Shown piece by piece: positions 10,805-18,555 of a stretch of 64,000 bases of DNA (within the stretch, counting starts at the first letter, position 1; the number at the start of each line of letters is the position of its first letter). Where the stretch lies: contig NZ_CP091430.1 of the NCBI RefSeq assembly GCF_024734895.1, forward strand, positions 1,025,001 to 1,089,000. The letters are read 5' to 3'. The notes below the pieces were generated by a model. The model did no database searches and was not told where the DNA came from. It saw nothing but the letters and a program-made list of their open reading frames with translations. The stretch is from Paenibacillus spongiae. Its GTDB lineage: Bacteria; Bacillota; Bacilli; Paenibacillales; Paenibacillaceae. The position numbers and the translations under genes are program-made.

Positions 10805-11802
10805 TTGTCGATCATCATTTTCATCTGGAAGAAGGGCCTTATTCCGTTGAGTGGCTTCGCAGAACCGCCAAAGCGATCGAGACCTTGGAGAAGGAAGCCG
10901 GCGGGTTCCGCAATCGGTCGCACTCGCTGGAATGGGTGGAAGAATTACAAGATAAGCTTGCGCAGCGCATCGAGCGCGGCTGCTTCTCGAAGGAATGGAT
11001 TATGTATTATCTGGAACGGGGCAAGCAGCTTGGAATCAAACGGTTCGGTATTGTGGACCATCTCTACCGGTTCGAAGAATTCCGTCCCTATTATGAGCGT
11101 CATATGATTATCGACGATACCGAATTGGGACAGCTGCAGCGTTATTGGCTGGACCGCGTATGTACGGGTTCGATCGAGCCGTACCTGGCAGCGATCCGCG
11201 CGCTTCGCGGCGAAGGTTATCCGATCTCGCTGGGAGTGGAAGCCGATTATTTCCCGGGCGGGGAAGAGGAGCTGGGGGGGCTGCTGGGCCGGTATGAGCT
11301 GGACTTCGTGATCGGCTCCGTTCATTTCATCGACGGGTGGGGGTTCGACAACCCGCAGACGGAATATAAGTTTGAAGGCGAAGATTTGATCGCCATGTAC
11401 CGCAGGCTCTTCGATCATCTGCTCGGGTCTATACGAAGCGGATTGTTCGATATCATCGCGCATCCGGACAATTTGAAGGTGTTCAATTACCGGCCAGACG
11501 AGGCGTCTCTGCTTCCGATGTATGAAGAAGCGGCGGCGGCCATGAAAGAGGCCGGAGTGGCCACGGAAATCAACACCGGTCTGGCTTACCGCTACCCGGT
11601 CAAAGAGATGTGCCCGAGTCCTTCGTTTCTGCGTATCATTCATGATCATGGCGTTCCGATTACGCTCAGTTCGGATTCCCACTTTCCGGACGATATCGGG
11701 ATGCTTCTGAATGAAGCGGCAGCCCTTGCGCGAGAGGTCGGTTATGAGGAAGTCGTCTATTTTGACAAGCGTGAACGCAAGACAGTAAACCTAAAGGGAT
11801 GA
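10801..11802 (+). CDS. PHP-domain phosphoesterase (histidinol-phosphatase-like)
   Basis: A 333-residue metal-dependent PHP hydrolase. The metal motifs are visible in order: VDHHFHLEEG at the N-terminus, GIVDHLYRF, VEADYF, GSVHFIDGW, IIAHPDN and SSDSHFPDDIG at the C-terminus. Histidinol phosphatase HisK-type enzymes share this order, but the coupling to a DeoR regulator and absence of his genes point to another phosphomonoester, perhaps a sugar phosphate (inference). The start is GTG at 10801 behind GAGGAGGAG and overlaps the upstream stop by four bases. Confidence 0.82.
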   Translation: MIVDHHFHLEEGPYSVEWLRRTAKAIETLEKEAGGFRNRSHSLEWVEELQDKLAQRIERGCFSKEWIMYYLERGKQLGIKRFGIVDHLYRFEEFRPYYERHMIIDDTELGQLQRYWLDRVCTGSIEPYLAAIRALRGEGYPISLGVEADYFPGGEEELGGLLGRYELDFVIGSVHFIDGWGFDNPQTEYKFEGEDLIAMYRRLFDHLLGSIRSGLFDIIAHPDNLKVFNYRPDEASLLPMYEEAAAAMKEAGVATEINTGLAYRYPVKEMCPSPSFLRIIHDHGVPITLSSDSHFPDDIGMLLNEAAALAREVGYEEVVYFDKRERKTVNLKG

Positions 11803-11808
11803 CCGCGT

Positions 11809-12540
11809 ATGGAATTAACGTTTAACCCGGAGGTGTGGCAAATCAGCTACACCGAGATGACCATTCGTCTCGTGCTCGCGCTCGTGCTGGGCGGATTAAT
11901 CGGGCTCGAACGGGAGCTCGGCGGTCACTCCGCCGGTTTCCGTACGCATATACTGGTATGTCTGGGATCATCGATTATCGTACTGTTGTCGATGTACGGT
12001 TTCTCCGAATTCGCGGCTGAGCCGAATGTGAGAATGGATCCGGCCCGCCTGGCAGCGCAAGTTATAAGCGGAATTGGTTTTCTCGGAGCAGGAACGATAT
12101 TAAGAACGGGACTGACGATATCCGGTTTGACGACAGCGGCTTCATTATGGGTCGTTGCCTCGATTGGACTTGCGGTCGGTGCAGGCTTCTATTACGGTGC
12201 CGCGATTGGAACCTTACTGGTGGTGATCAGTTTGTTCTTATTGAATAAGGTGGAGAAAGTGTTCTCGCGCGCGAAGAAGCATCATGAGATATTATTCAAA
12301 ATACATCGCGGCTCAGCGGGGCTGAATCAAATCGTAGTCAAGATGAAAAGCTTCGGCATTCAAATCGACAAGCTGGTCATTGAAAGCGAGGATGCATCGG
12401 ATTCATCCAATAATACGAGTCCTCTCTTGATCCGCATGCACGTGAAGCTGAAGAAAACCAAACGCTTCGAAGAGGCGCTTATGGCTCTTTCTTCCATTGA
12501 AGGCGTGCTGGGGCTGGAAACAGCCGGCGACAGCTTATAA
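11809..12540 (+). CDS. MgtC/SapB-family membrane protein
   Basis: A 243-residue membrane protein with the MgtC core of about four to five transmembrane segments (residues 15-150). Visible motifs are LVLGGLIGLERE, AGFRTHILVCLGS, RLAAQVISGIGFLGAG and TAASLWVVASIGLAVGAG. The C-terminal cytosolic domain (about 160-243) resembles an ACT-like fold. Family members are linked to Mg2+ homeostasis and stress survival; they are not transporters in the usual sense. It starts six bases after the PHP gene, so it belongs to the DeoR-PHP-MgtC transcript. Confidence 0.9.
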   Translation: MELTFNPEVWQISYTEMTIRLVLALVLGGLIGLERELGGHSAGFRTHILVCLGSSIIVLLSMYGFSEFAAEPNVRMDPARLAAQVISGIGFLGAGTILRTGLTISGLTTAASLWVVASIGLAVGAGFYYGAAIGTLLVVISLFLLNKVEKVFSRAKKHHEILFKIHRGSAGLNQIVVKMKSFGIQIDKLVIESEDASDSSNNTSPLLIRMHVKLKKTKRFEEALMALSSIEGVLGLETAGDSL

Positions 12541-12568
12541 GCGATGGAATTTGCAAACCAAAATAAAC

Positions 12569-12596
12569 AGCGCCCTCCAAAGCCGGAGGGCGCTTG
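12569..12596 (+). terminator. Hairpin terminator
   Basis: GCGCCCTCC and GGAGGGCGC form a strong stem around AAAGCC, but the T stretch after it is short (TTGTGCT). It separates mgtC from the convergent TetR block. Confidence 0.6.
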
Positions 12597-12603
12597 TGCT
12601 GCT

Positions 12604-12777
12604 TCAACCGATAGGAGGGGGACTGCTATAGGCCTGCTTCTCCATATAACTCGAGGGCATTTCTTCGGTGCTGATTCCTCCCAAATAAGTGCTTAGGATC
12701 AGCTGCTTTAAGATACGGACACCATGGTACGACGATTTATTCAGGACCGTATGCTTAAAGTAGCATGGCGGTCTCAT
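12604..12777 (-). CDS. Small protein translationally coupled to the TetR gene
   Basis: A 57-codon frame starts with an ATG that overlaps the TetR stop codon (ATGA, four bases) and runs to TGA at 12604. The predicted peptide begins MRPPCYFKHTVLNKSS, has a hydrophobic middle (LKQLILSTYLGG) and ends SSPPPIG. There is no separate ribosome site, as expected for a coupled frame. I do not recognise the family. The exact overlap and protein-like composition make it plausible; a chance frame is the alternative. Confidence 0.4.
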   Translation of the reverse strand: MRPPCYFKHTVLNKSSYHGVRILKQLILSTYLGGISTEEMPSSYMEKQAYSSPPPIG

Positions 12778-13376
12778 TCTTTATTCGCGTTTTGAATTTG
12801 GAGAAGTTCCATAAGAACAGTCAGCATTTCCTCCAACGGAATTCTTTCATCGACAAAATGCTGCAGGTTGATTCCATTAAAGAGAGCCATAGACGCGATA
12901 GCCAACGTTCTCGCATCCAACGGACTTCCTATAATCCCTTCGTCCTTCATGACCTGGTAGAAATGTGTCAGAAATTGTCGCCATTCCTCCATCTGCGAGA
13001 TGAGCTTCTCCTTGATCTGAGGCAGCTCGTTGGAAATCATGCAGCCTTGAATGAGCAAAGGAGAGGCGCCCTTTTTGTATGCCTCATTGACCAGGCGGAT
13101 CGAGTATTGTTGAAAATTGGTCAGAAGGTCGCGGTCCTTCCGCTCAAGAGCTTTCTGCAGATCCTCAAAGTAAAAATCAATGCCTTCTTTAATGATGGTC
13201 AGCAAGAACTCTTCCTTGCTGGAGAAATGGGCATAAAATCCCCCTTTCGAATATCCGGCGTGTCTGACGATTTGATCTATGCTTGTATTGGAGTAGCCTT
13301 GGCGCGAGAATAACTCGACTCCGGACGCAATCAACTTCTCGATGGTTTGTTTCGACTGCTGTTGATGATTTGCCAT
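12774..13376 (-). CDS. TetR/AcrR-family transcriptional regulator
   Basis: A 200-residue repressor. The N-terminal TetR helix-turn-helix is clear (residues about 10-56: IEKLIASGVELFSRQGYSNT, then IVRHAGYSKGGFYAHFSSKE). The C-terminal domain is the ligand pocket and dimer interface and gives no ligand clue. The start is ATG at 13376 behind AAAGGGGAAA; an in-frame ATG at 13412 lacks a ribosome site. It is divergent from the exported-protein cluster at 13534, and a palindromic operator lies between them, so it probably controls itself and that cluster. Confidence 0.9.
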   Translation of the reverse strand: MANHQQQSKQTIEKLIASGVELFSRQGYSNTSIDQIVRHAGYSKGGFYAHFSSKEEFLLTIIKEGIDFYFEDLQKALERKDRDLLTNFQQYSIRLVNEAYKKGASPLLIQGCMISNELPQIKEKLISQMEEWRQFLTHFYQVMKDEGIIGSPLDARTLAIASMALFNGINLQHFVDERIPLEEMLTVLMELLQIQNANKE

Positions 13377-13450
13377 ACCAAATTTCCCCTTTAAATAATC
13401 CTTATTTCCCATTGATTATAACATAATTTGCAGTATACACTATTTCCGAT

Positions 13451-13468
13451 ATACCGACTGGTTGGTAT
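13451..13468. promoter_or_regulatory. Likely TetR operator
   Basis: ATACCGAC-TG-GTTGGTAT is an 18-bp inverted repeat with one mismatched pair. It sits in the divergent promoter region between the TetR gene and the gene at 13534. ATACC/GGTAT half-sites are typical of AcrR/QacR-like TetR operators. Confidence 0.65.
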
Positions 13469-13533
13469 TTAAATCAGATAGCTGTTTATTGCATGTTAAC
13501 CACTCGGGATTCTTAAAAAAGGAGACTCGAAGA

Positions 13534-14010
13534 ATGAAGAAGAAAAGTTGGCTCGTTGGATTGTCTTTTGTATTATTATTGGCCTTCCTGATTATCCCGG
13601 TACAGCAGTCTTTCAGTGCGGCAGAAGGAAACGCGGGCGTGAACGGGATCGTCGGCAGCAAGCTGAACGATCAATTTCATCTTAGCCATGAAGTGAAAAT
13701 CTATGTCCCTTCCACAGTGAAAGGGGATATTCCGATCACCGATGAAGCGCATGAAAAGTTCGTCGACGAGGCGCTAACGAAATTTTCCAACATGTTTGGC
13801 GGGGCAACGGCTGTCGAGGGAGAGGGTGCTTGGGTCGATGACAATAAGAAGCTGATCAAGGAAAAAGTGACGATCGTATATGCCTTTGCCGAGAAGCTGG
13901 ACAAAGAAGCCATTAATCAAGTGGTCGATTACGCGAAGCAAATGAAAGAGAAGCTTGCACAGTCTTCGATATCCCTTGAAGTAGACGGAAAGATGTATTT
14001 TATCGAATAA
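13534..14010 (+). CDS. Exported protein, DUF3574-like (tentative)
   Basis: A 158-residue protein with a signal peptide (KKKSWLVGLSFVLLLAFLII, predicted cleavage near FSAAEG). The mature part has the order seen in DUF3574 proteins: an opening strand KIYVPS, a helix with EKFVDEALTKF, then TAVEGEGAWVDD and KEKVTIVYAFAEKLD. The assignment rests on that pattern only. Function is unknown. The start ATG at 13534 lies after AAAAAAGGAGACTCGAAGA. It is the first gene of a four-gene exported/lipoprotein cluster opposite the TetR gene. Confidence 0.6.
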   Translation: MKKKSWLVGLSFVLLLAFLIIPVQQSFSAAEGNAGVNGIVGSKLNDQFHLSHEVKIYVPSTVKGDIPITDEAHEKFVDEALTKFSNMFGGATAVEGEGAWVDDNKKLIKEKVTIVYAFAEKLDKEAINQVVDYAKQMKEKLAQSSISLEVDGKMYFIE

Positions 14011-14041
14011 CGTAATTTGGAGAGGAGAGAAGAGGAAACAG

Positions 14042-14749
14042 GTGAGACATTATTACGCTATAATCCTGACGGCAATCCTTCTCATGGTCCTCACGGGATG
14101 CGGACGATTGGACCTGGTCATCCATGAGGACGGTTCGGGAGAGGGGAAGTATGAGGTTGAACTAACGGGCAAATTCACAGCCCAGGATGTAAAGGAGGGA
14201 ATTGAGAAGGGGTTGGCAGAGGTCAACGATAAGGCCGGCCAAGAAGTCATCCGGCTGGAGGAATTCGAGGAGAAGGACGGGATGGCCAGCGCGACCGTCG
14301 CCTTCGATAGCCTCACCGCATTGAGCGGGGGAAAGGACACGCTGCTCGTGACGGTGGATGATATCAGACGGCTTGACCCGCAGCGGTTGGATGCATTAAT
14401 CGATGTCGATAAACATTCCGCAATAAAACCGGAAGACCTCGACAAGATCGGGGATAAGCCGGTCGTCTACCTGAATATAGACGACGAGACGGAAATAACG
14501 GTTACGGTGCCGGGCAGGATTTTGTATGCTGCCGGCGGAACGGTTACGGAAGATAATCCGCGAAGTCTTCTCCTCAACGATGATTCTGTAGCTATCGTTT
14601 ATGAGCCTTCTTCGAATATGCCGTCGATCGGCTGGGTTATTGCGCTGGCGCTGTTGGTTATCGCAGCCGTTCTCTATTTTATGTTCAGAAGAGGATTGTT
14701 TCGGACATTCAAGTCCGGCGGGAAAGGGGGCGGCATTCCGAATGCGTAA
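14042..14749 (+). CDS. Membrane-anchored lipoprotein, unknown function
   Basis: A 235-residue lipoprotein: signal peptide with lipobox LTGC (Cys20), a beta-rich extracytoplasmic region beginning RLDLVIHEDGSGEGKYEV, and a C-terminal transmembrane helix (about 197-217, ALALLVIAAVLYFMF) followed by a basic tail. This lipid-plus-helix topology is like the LppM-type exported beta domains found in Gram-positive bacteria, but I cannot name a family with certainty. Start is GTG at 14042 behind GAGGAGAGAAGAGG. Its last eight bases overlap the next gene. Confidence 0.7.
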   Translation: MRHYYAIILTAILLMVLTGCGRLDLVIHEDGSGEGKYEVELTGKFTAQDVKEGIEKGLAEVNDKAGQEVIRLEEFEEKDGMASATVAFDSLTALSGGKDTLLVTVDDIRRLDPQRLDALIDVDKHSAIKPEDLDKIGDKPVVYLNIDDETEITVTVPGRILYAAGGTVTEDNPRSLLLNDDSVAIVYEPSSNMPSIGWVIALALLVIAAVLYFMFRRGLFRTFKSGGKGGGIPNA

Positions 14750-16544
14750 CAGAAGGCGCCTATGGATCGCTTTGCTTAGTTGTACTTGGCTGCTATCGGG
14801 CTGCAGCGGCGGCGACGATGGAGGGTACGGCAAGCTGATGGCCGAAGCCGATCAGGCTATGGAGAGTCTGGACGTCGATACCGCCATTGCCCAATACCGC
14901 AAAATAGCCGAGATGGATCCGAATCAATTGCAATACGGCGAAGGACGGATCGCCATCGTCAATGAGCTTCTGGAGGATGCGGAAGACTTAAAAGGCAAAT
15001 TAGATGAATTAAAGTCGCGTTCGGAGACCGTGAAACAAAATGTCGGCAGCCTGGACATGGAGAAAGCGGAGGCCGAAGAGATCGCCCAGGTGAACGGAGA
15101 ACTAAACGATATTCTTTCGAGTCTGGAGGAATTCTCTTCAACCGGATTGTACGGCGAATTGGAGAAACTGCGGAGTCAACTCGCCGAGGATGTCAAAACC
15201 CGAAAAATAGATCCGCTCCTAAAAGAAATCGAAGCTGATATTGGAAAGCTCGAGTTCGACAAGGCCGAGAGCAATGCAGCCGTCCTGTACGCGCTCGGAA
15301 ACGGCTTCTCCGAGCTGGTTGGGAGCGCCGCGGATGAGTATTCGGCAAAAATCGAAACGGAGAAAGCGAAATATATCGAGCTGCCGGCAACCTATAACCA
15401 AAGGAATATCGTGCTCCTGCAAAATGCCGCCGGTAAAATTACGTTCCTCGGCGAAGGAATCAAGGACGACGAGCTGGCGCTTTTCTATAAATACGAAGGC
15501 GATCTGCGCTTCGCAGCCAAGGAGCTCCCTCCTAAGATTCAGGCCGTATTCAACGACGGAAACGCCGAAACCAGCGATGAAATCACGCTTCGCCATCTTC
15601 CCGATCATGCCATCGGCTATCAGGTTATATCCGATGATCCGAACAAGGCGCTTATCCGGCTCGATTACCGTTTCGGGCTGCAGCAAGACGAAGCGTATAA
15701 GAAAGTCGATATCGGTCCTGCGGGAGAGACGCAGACGCTTAAAGAGATAACGGCTTTGCCGGATAAAGAGCTTCAGACTTCCCTTAAAATCACAAGCGGC
15801 AAGATGAACGTGGAGATCAGCGGCGTCAGCGTGCAGCAAAATATCGTCGCCATCCAAGGGAAGCTGACGGCAAGCGAAGATATGAATCTGGAGACCGATG
15901 CATCCCTCTATGTGCCCGCCAACGATTTATCGAAGCAGGATTACATGGATGAGGATCTGTTCGCCGGGGTTGCGAAGGAATTCAAAGCAGTATTCGATCT
16001 GGGCGGCAGACGGATTTCGAATGACACCACGTATTTGAAATTCGGTATAGCGGGCATCCAGGTGAATATCGATTTGGCTTCAGGGGAGGAGCATAAACCG
16101 GGCAAAGAGCTGTTGATTCATCAGCTTATACTTCCGAGTGAAGATGCGGTAGTGTTTGAACGGTTTAATCCATGGGATAAGCAATTTCTAGCGGATGCTT
16201 CAGGCCAAGTCTTTGCCGATGGAATCAGCTTCGAGGGACAGAACAGCTGGGCCGAAGCGCCTTCCTTCACGGTTAGCCTGAACCAGCGGTACAAGCGGCT
16301 GACCGCCAAAGTCGGAGTCGACAAGACGACCGTCGGAAGCGATTTCGGGAGCAGCGCGGTCAAAATCATGGGCGACGGGCAAGTGCTGAAAACCTTTGCT
16401 TTCGGATCCTCGGCACCGGCTGCGGTCGACTTGGATGTAAGTATAGAGGGCATCCATACGCTGCAGTTTATCATGACCCAAACCCCCGGCCCCAGCCATG
16501 ATGTCCAGAGGATCATTATCGGGGATGGAACTCTGACGCAATAA
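14742..16544 (+). CDS. Large lipoprotein with coiled-coil region and NPCBM-like C-terminus
   Basis: A 600-residue lipoprotein with lipobox LLSGC (Cys20). Residues about 30-60 look like a TPR-type helical hairpin (AMESLDVDTAIAQYRKIAEM), about 70-190 is a long charged helical, probably coiled-coil, region, and the middle is beta-rich. The last ~110 residues (FEGQNSWAEAPSF, VGSDFGSSAVKIMGDG, VDLDVSIEGIHTLQF) resemble an NPCBM-type carbohydrate-binding module. Start is ATG at 14742 inside the end of the upstream gene, with GGAAAGGGGG as ribosome site. Role is unknown; a cell-envelope sugar-binding function is an inference. Confidence 0.65.
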   Translation: MRNRRRLWIALLSCTWLLSGCSGGDDGGYGKLMAEADQAMESLDVDTAIAQYRKIAEMDPNQLQYGEGRIAIVNELLEDAEDLKGKLDELKSRSETVKQNVGSLDMEKAEAEEIAQVNGELNDILSSLEEFSSTGLYGELEKLRSQLAEDVKTRKIDPLLKEIEADIGKLEFDKAESNAAVLYALGNGFSELVGSAADEYSAKIETEKAKYIELPATYNQRNIVLLQNAAGKITFLGEGIKDDELALFYKYEGDLRFAAKELPPKIQAVFNDGNAETSDEITLRHLPDHAIGYQVISDDPNKALIRLDYRFGLQQDEAYKKVDIGPAGETQTLKEITALPDKELQTSLKITSGKMNVEISGVSVQQNIVAIQGKLTASEDMNLETDASLYVPANDLSKQDYMDEDLFAGVAKEFKAVFDLGGRRISNDTTYLKFGIAGIQVNIDLASGEEHKPGKELLIHQLILPSEDAVVFERFNPWDKQFLADASGQVFADGISFEGQNSWAEAPSFTVSLNQRYKRLTAKVGVDKTTVGSDFGSSAVKIMGDGQVLKTFAFGSSAPAAVDLDVSIEGIHTLQFIMTQTPGPSHDVQRIIIGDGTLTQ

Positions 16545-16625
16545 AAAACGTCTTCATGGCTCTGCACCATTCGGGCGGCCAGGATGTCCAGCAAATCGTT
16601 CAATAACCAAGGAGGCGAATCACAG

Positions 16626-17333
16626 TTGAGCAGAATGAAAAATATGAAAATTGCAGTCAGCGGTTTTCTTGTCGGGGCGGTCTTTTTCGGAGGGGTATCT
16701 TACGCGGCCGAAAAAGTGAAATTGGATGCTTATCTCGGCGTGAAGCTGTTCCAGAACGGGATCGATAAAACGCCTGCCGATCAAGATCAGAAGCCGATTG
16801 TGGCCAATGGAGTCACCTATGTGCCGCTCAAGGTTGTGGCCGGACTCGTAGGCGTCGATGTCGCATGGGATAAAGAGAAGTATGCCGTTATTCTGGGCGA
16901 GAAGATCGATGGGAAGGCTCTGGGAGTCCCGGCGGAGTTCATTGCCGGCGAAGATGATTCGATCGGCCAGAATCAACCCATGACGATCAATAAGACATCA
17001 TATGGCCACAACAAGGGCATGCAGGTATATAGTTACGATTACAGCGGCGATGAACCGCAAGTATTGCGGTACAATCTCAATGGGCAATACAGCGAGCTGG
17101 TTCTCTCGCTCGGGATGGACGACAGATCCGATTCAGGGGCTACAAGAACGGTCAAGTTCATCGATCAGGATAATAAAGTATTAGCCCAGCAAGTGATCGG
17201 GATCGGCACATTGGAAGAGGCATTGAAGGTTAACGTGAAAGGCGTGGTCCAGTTAAAAATCGAGATCGGCAGACAGGAAGGCCACAGTCAAGGGGCGTAT
17301 ATTGACTTTATCAATCCGCTGCTGATCAAATGA
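16626..17333 (+). CDS. Exported stalk-domain protein with NPCBM-like module
   Basis: A 235-residue exported protein. It has a signal peptide (FLVGAVFFGGVSYAAEKV), then a copper-amine-oxidase-N-terminal-like stalk domain (about 30-95, with the signature VNGVTYVPLKVVAGLVG in the form ANGVTYVPLKVVAGLVGVDV) and an NPCBM-like beta-sandwich (about 115-235). Such stalk domains are common in Paenibacillus surface proteins. The start is TTG at 16626, ten bases after AAGGAGG. It shares the C-terminal module type with the preceding lipoprotein, suggesting that the two act together on the cell surface. Confidence 0.75.
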   Translation: MSRMKNMKIAVSGFLVGAVFFGGVSYAAEKVKLDAYLGVKLFQNGIDKTPADQDQKPIVANGVTYVPLKVVAGLVGVDVAWDKEKYAVILGEKIDGKALGVPAEFIAGEDDSIGQNQPMTINKTSYGHNKGMQVYSYDYSGDEPQVLRYNLNGQYSELVLSLGMDDRSDSGATRTVKFIDQDNKVLAQQVIGIGTLEEALKVNVKGVVQLKIEIGRQEGHSQGAYIDFINPLLIK

Positions 17334-17381
17334 AACAGGCAGTCCGCGGGCAGGTACATGACATGGAGTAAGGTTCATAGG

Positions 17382-17435
17382 GGACCGAACGCTGAAGGCT
17401 TCATATCTTCAGTCGTTCAGGTCCTTCTTTTTGGT
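17382..17435 (+). terminator. Probable terminator of the exported-protein cluster
   Basis: GGACCGAACGCTGAAG and CTTCAGTCGTTCAGGTCC form a long stem with two bulges, followed by TTCTTTTTGG. Confidence 0.7.
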
Positions 17436-17608
17436 ATGGTATGCGAGTTGTTTCCGTGAGCGATGTTCGATTCAAACATTAGTTTTGCCCGTAGCGGGAC
17501 TTAAGACGGGCTTCTCACTTTTTATCGCGCTGTCATACTGCGCTTCTTCTATAGATCCTATTGGCCGATTCTTGAAGGAAGGATGGCCTTACAGCCGCTG
17601 AATGATCG

Positions 17609-17684
17609 AAACAAACATTTTTATAGACAATGTCGCGGATCTCCGGTAGTATCATGTTATAAACAAACATTCACTGTTTGTGTT
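17609..17684 (+). promoter_or_regulatory. Operator region of the sugar operon (likely DeoR-type)
   Basis: AAACAAACATT occurs twice as a direct repeat, at 17609 and 17661, exactly 52 bp (about five helical turns) apart. The second copy is the left half of an inverted repeat ACAAAC-N7-GTTTGT at 17663-17681. The region lies directly upstream of the aldolase gene. DeoR-family repressors commonly loop DNA between such sites; the DeoR gene at the end of this operon is the natural candidate. The rest of the gap from 17436 holds no gene that I can see. Confidence 0.6.
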
Positions 17685-17709
17685 AAACAAAACCAAAGGA
17701 GTGTCCAAT

Positions 17710-18555
17710 GTGTCCGTAAGTGCGAGAATGAACCGAATGTTCAGCGAGCAAGGCAAATGCTTCGACGTTGCGATTGATCATGGCTTCTTTAACGAATTTT
17801 CCTTCTTATCCGGCATTGAGAATATGAACAGCGCGATTGAAACGATCGTAGATGCGAATCCGGATTGCATTCAGCTCAGTCTGGGGCAGGCCAAGCATCT
17901 GCAGGCGCTGCCGGGCAAGAAGCCGGGACTGGTTCTCCGTACGGATGCGGCTAATATCTACGGCTCGGCGCTTCCTCGCTATCTGTTCAGCGAAGCGATC
18001 GACCGCGCGATCGAGCATGCGGTACGCATGGATGCGGTTGCCGTGTGCGTCAACCTGCTGCTGCTTCCGAATCAGCCGGAGCTGCATTACCAGTGCGTGA
18101 AGAACGTCATGAAGCTGAAATCCGAGTGTGAACGGTATGGCATGGTGCTGATGGTGGAGCCGCTGGTCATGCTTCCGAATGAAGCCAAGGGCGGCTACAT
18201 GGTCGATGGCGACATTATGAAAATCATGCCGCTCGTTCGTCAGGCGGTCGAGCTTGGCGCCGATGTCATTAAAGCGGATCCGTGCGACAATGTCGACGAG
18301 TACCATCGCGTAATCGAAATTGCCTCCGGGGTACCGGTTCTGGTGCGCGGCGGCGGCCGTGCTTCCGATGAGGAAATCATGCACCGTACGGTGAAGCTGA
18401 TGGAGCAGGGAGCGTCTGGGATCGTATACGGCCGGAACGTCATCCAGCATCCGCAGCCTGCCCGCATGACAAGCGCATTGATGGCGATTGTCCATACAGG
18501 CGCCACCGCAGAAGAAGCGCTGGCGATATTGAGCGGGGACGGTGAAGGGCAATGA
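17710..18555 (+). CDS. Class I aldolase of the DeoC/LacD/FbaB type
   Basis: A 281-residue TIM-barrel aldolase. The N-terminus carries FDVAIDHGFFNEF, the middle MVEPLVML, and the putative Schiff-base lysine lies in ADVIKADPCDN. The phosphate-binding end is visible as VRGGGRASDEEI and GIVYGRNVIQHPQP. Relatives cleave phosphorylated ketoses (tagatose 1,6-bisphosphate, DKG-6-phosphate) or deoxyribose phosphate. The start is GTG at 17710 behind AAAGGAG; GTG at 17701 is also in frame but overlaps the ribosome site. It is the first gene of the operon and overlaps the next by four bases. Confidence 0.85.
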   Translation: MSVSARMNRMFSEQGKCFDVAIDHGFFNEFSFLSGIENMNSAIETIVDANPDCIQLSLGQAKHLQALPGKKPGLVLRTDAANIYGSALPRYLFSEAIDRAIEHAVRMDAVAVCVNLLLLPNQPELHYQCVKNVMKLKSECERYGMVLMVEPLVMLPNEAKGGYMVDGDIMKIMPLVRQAVELGADVIKADPCDNVDEYHRVIEIASGVPVLVRGGGRASDEEIMHRTVKLMEQGASGIVYGRNVIQHPQPARMTSALMAIVHTGATAEEALAILSGDGEGQ

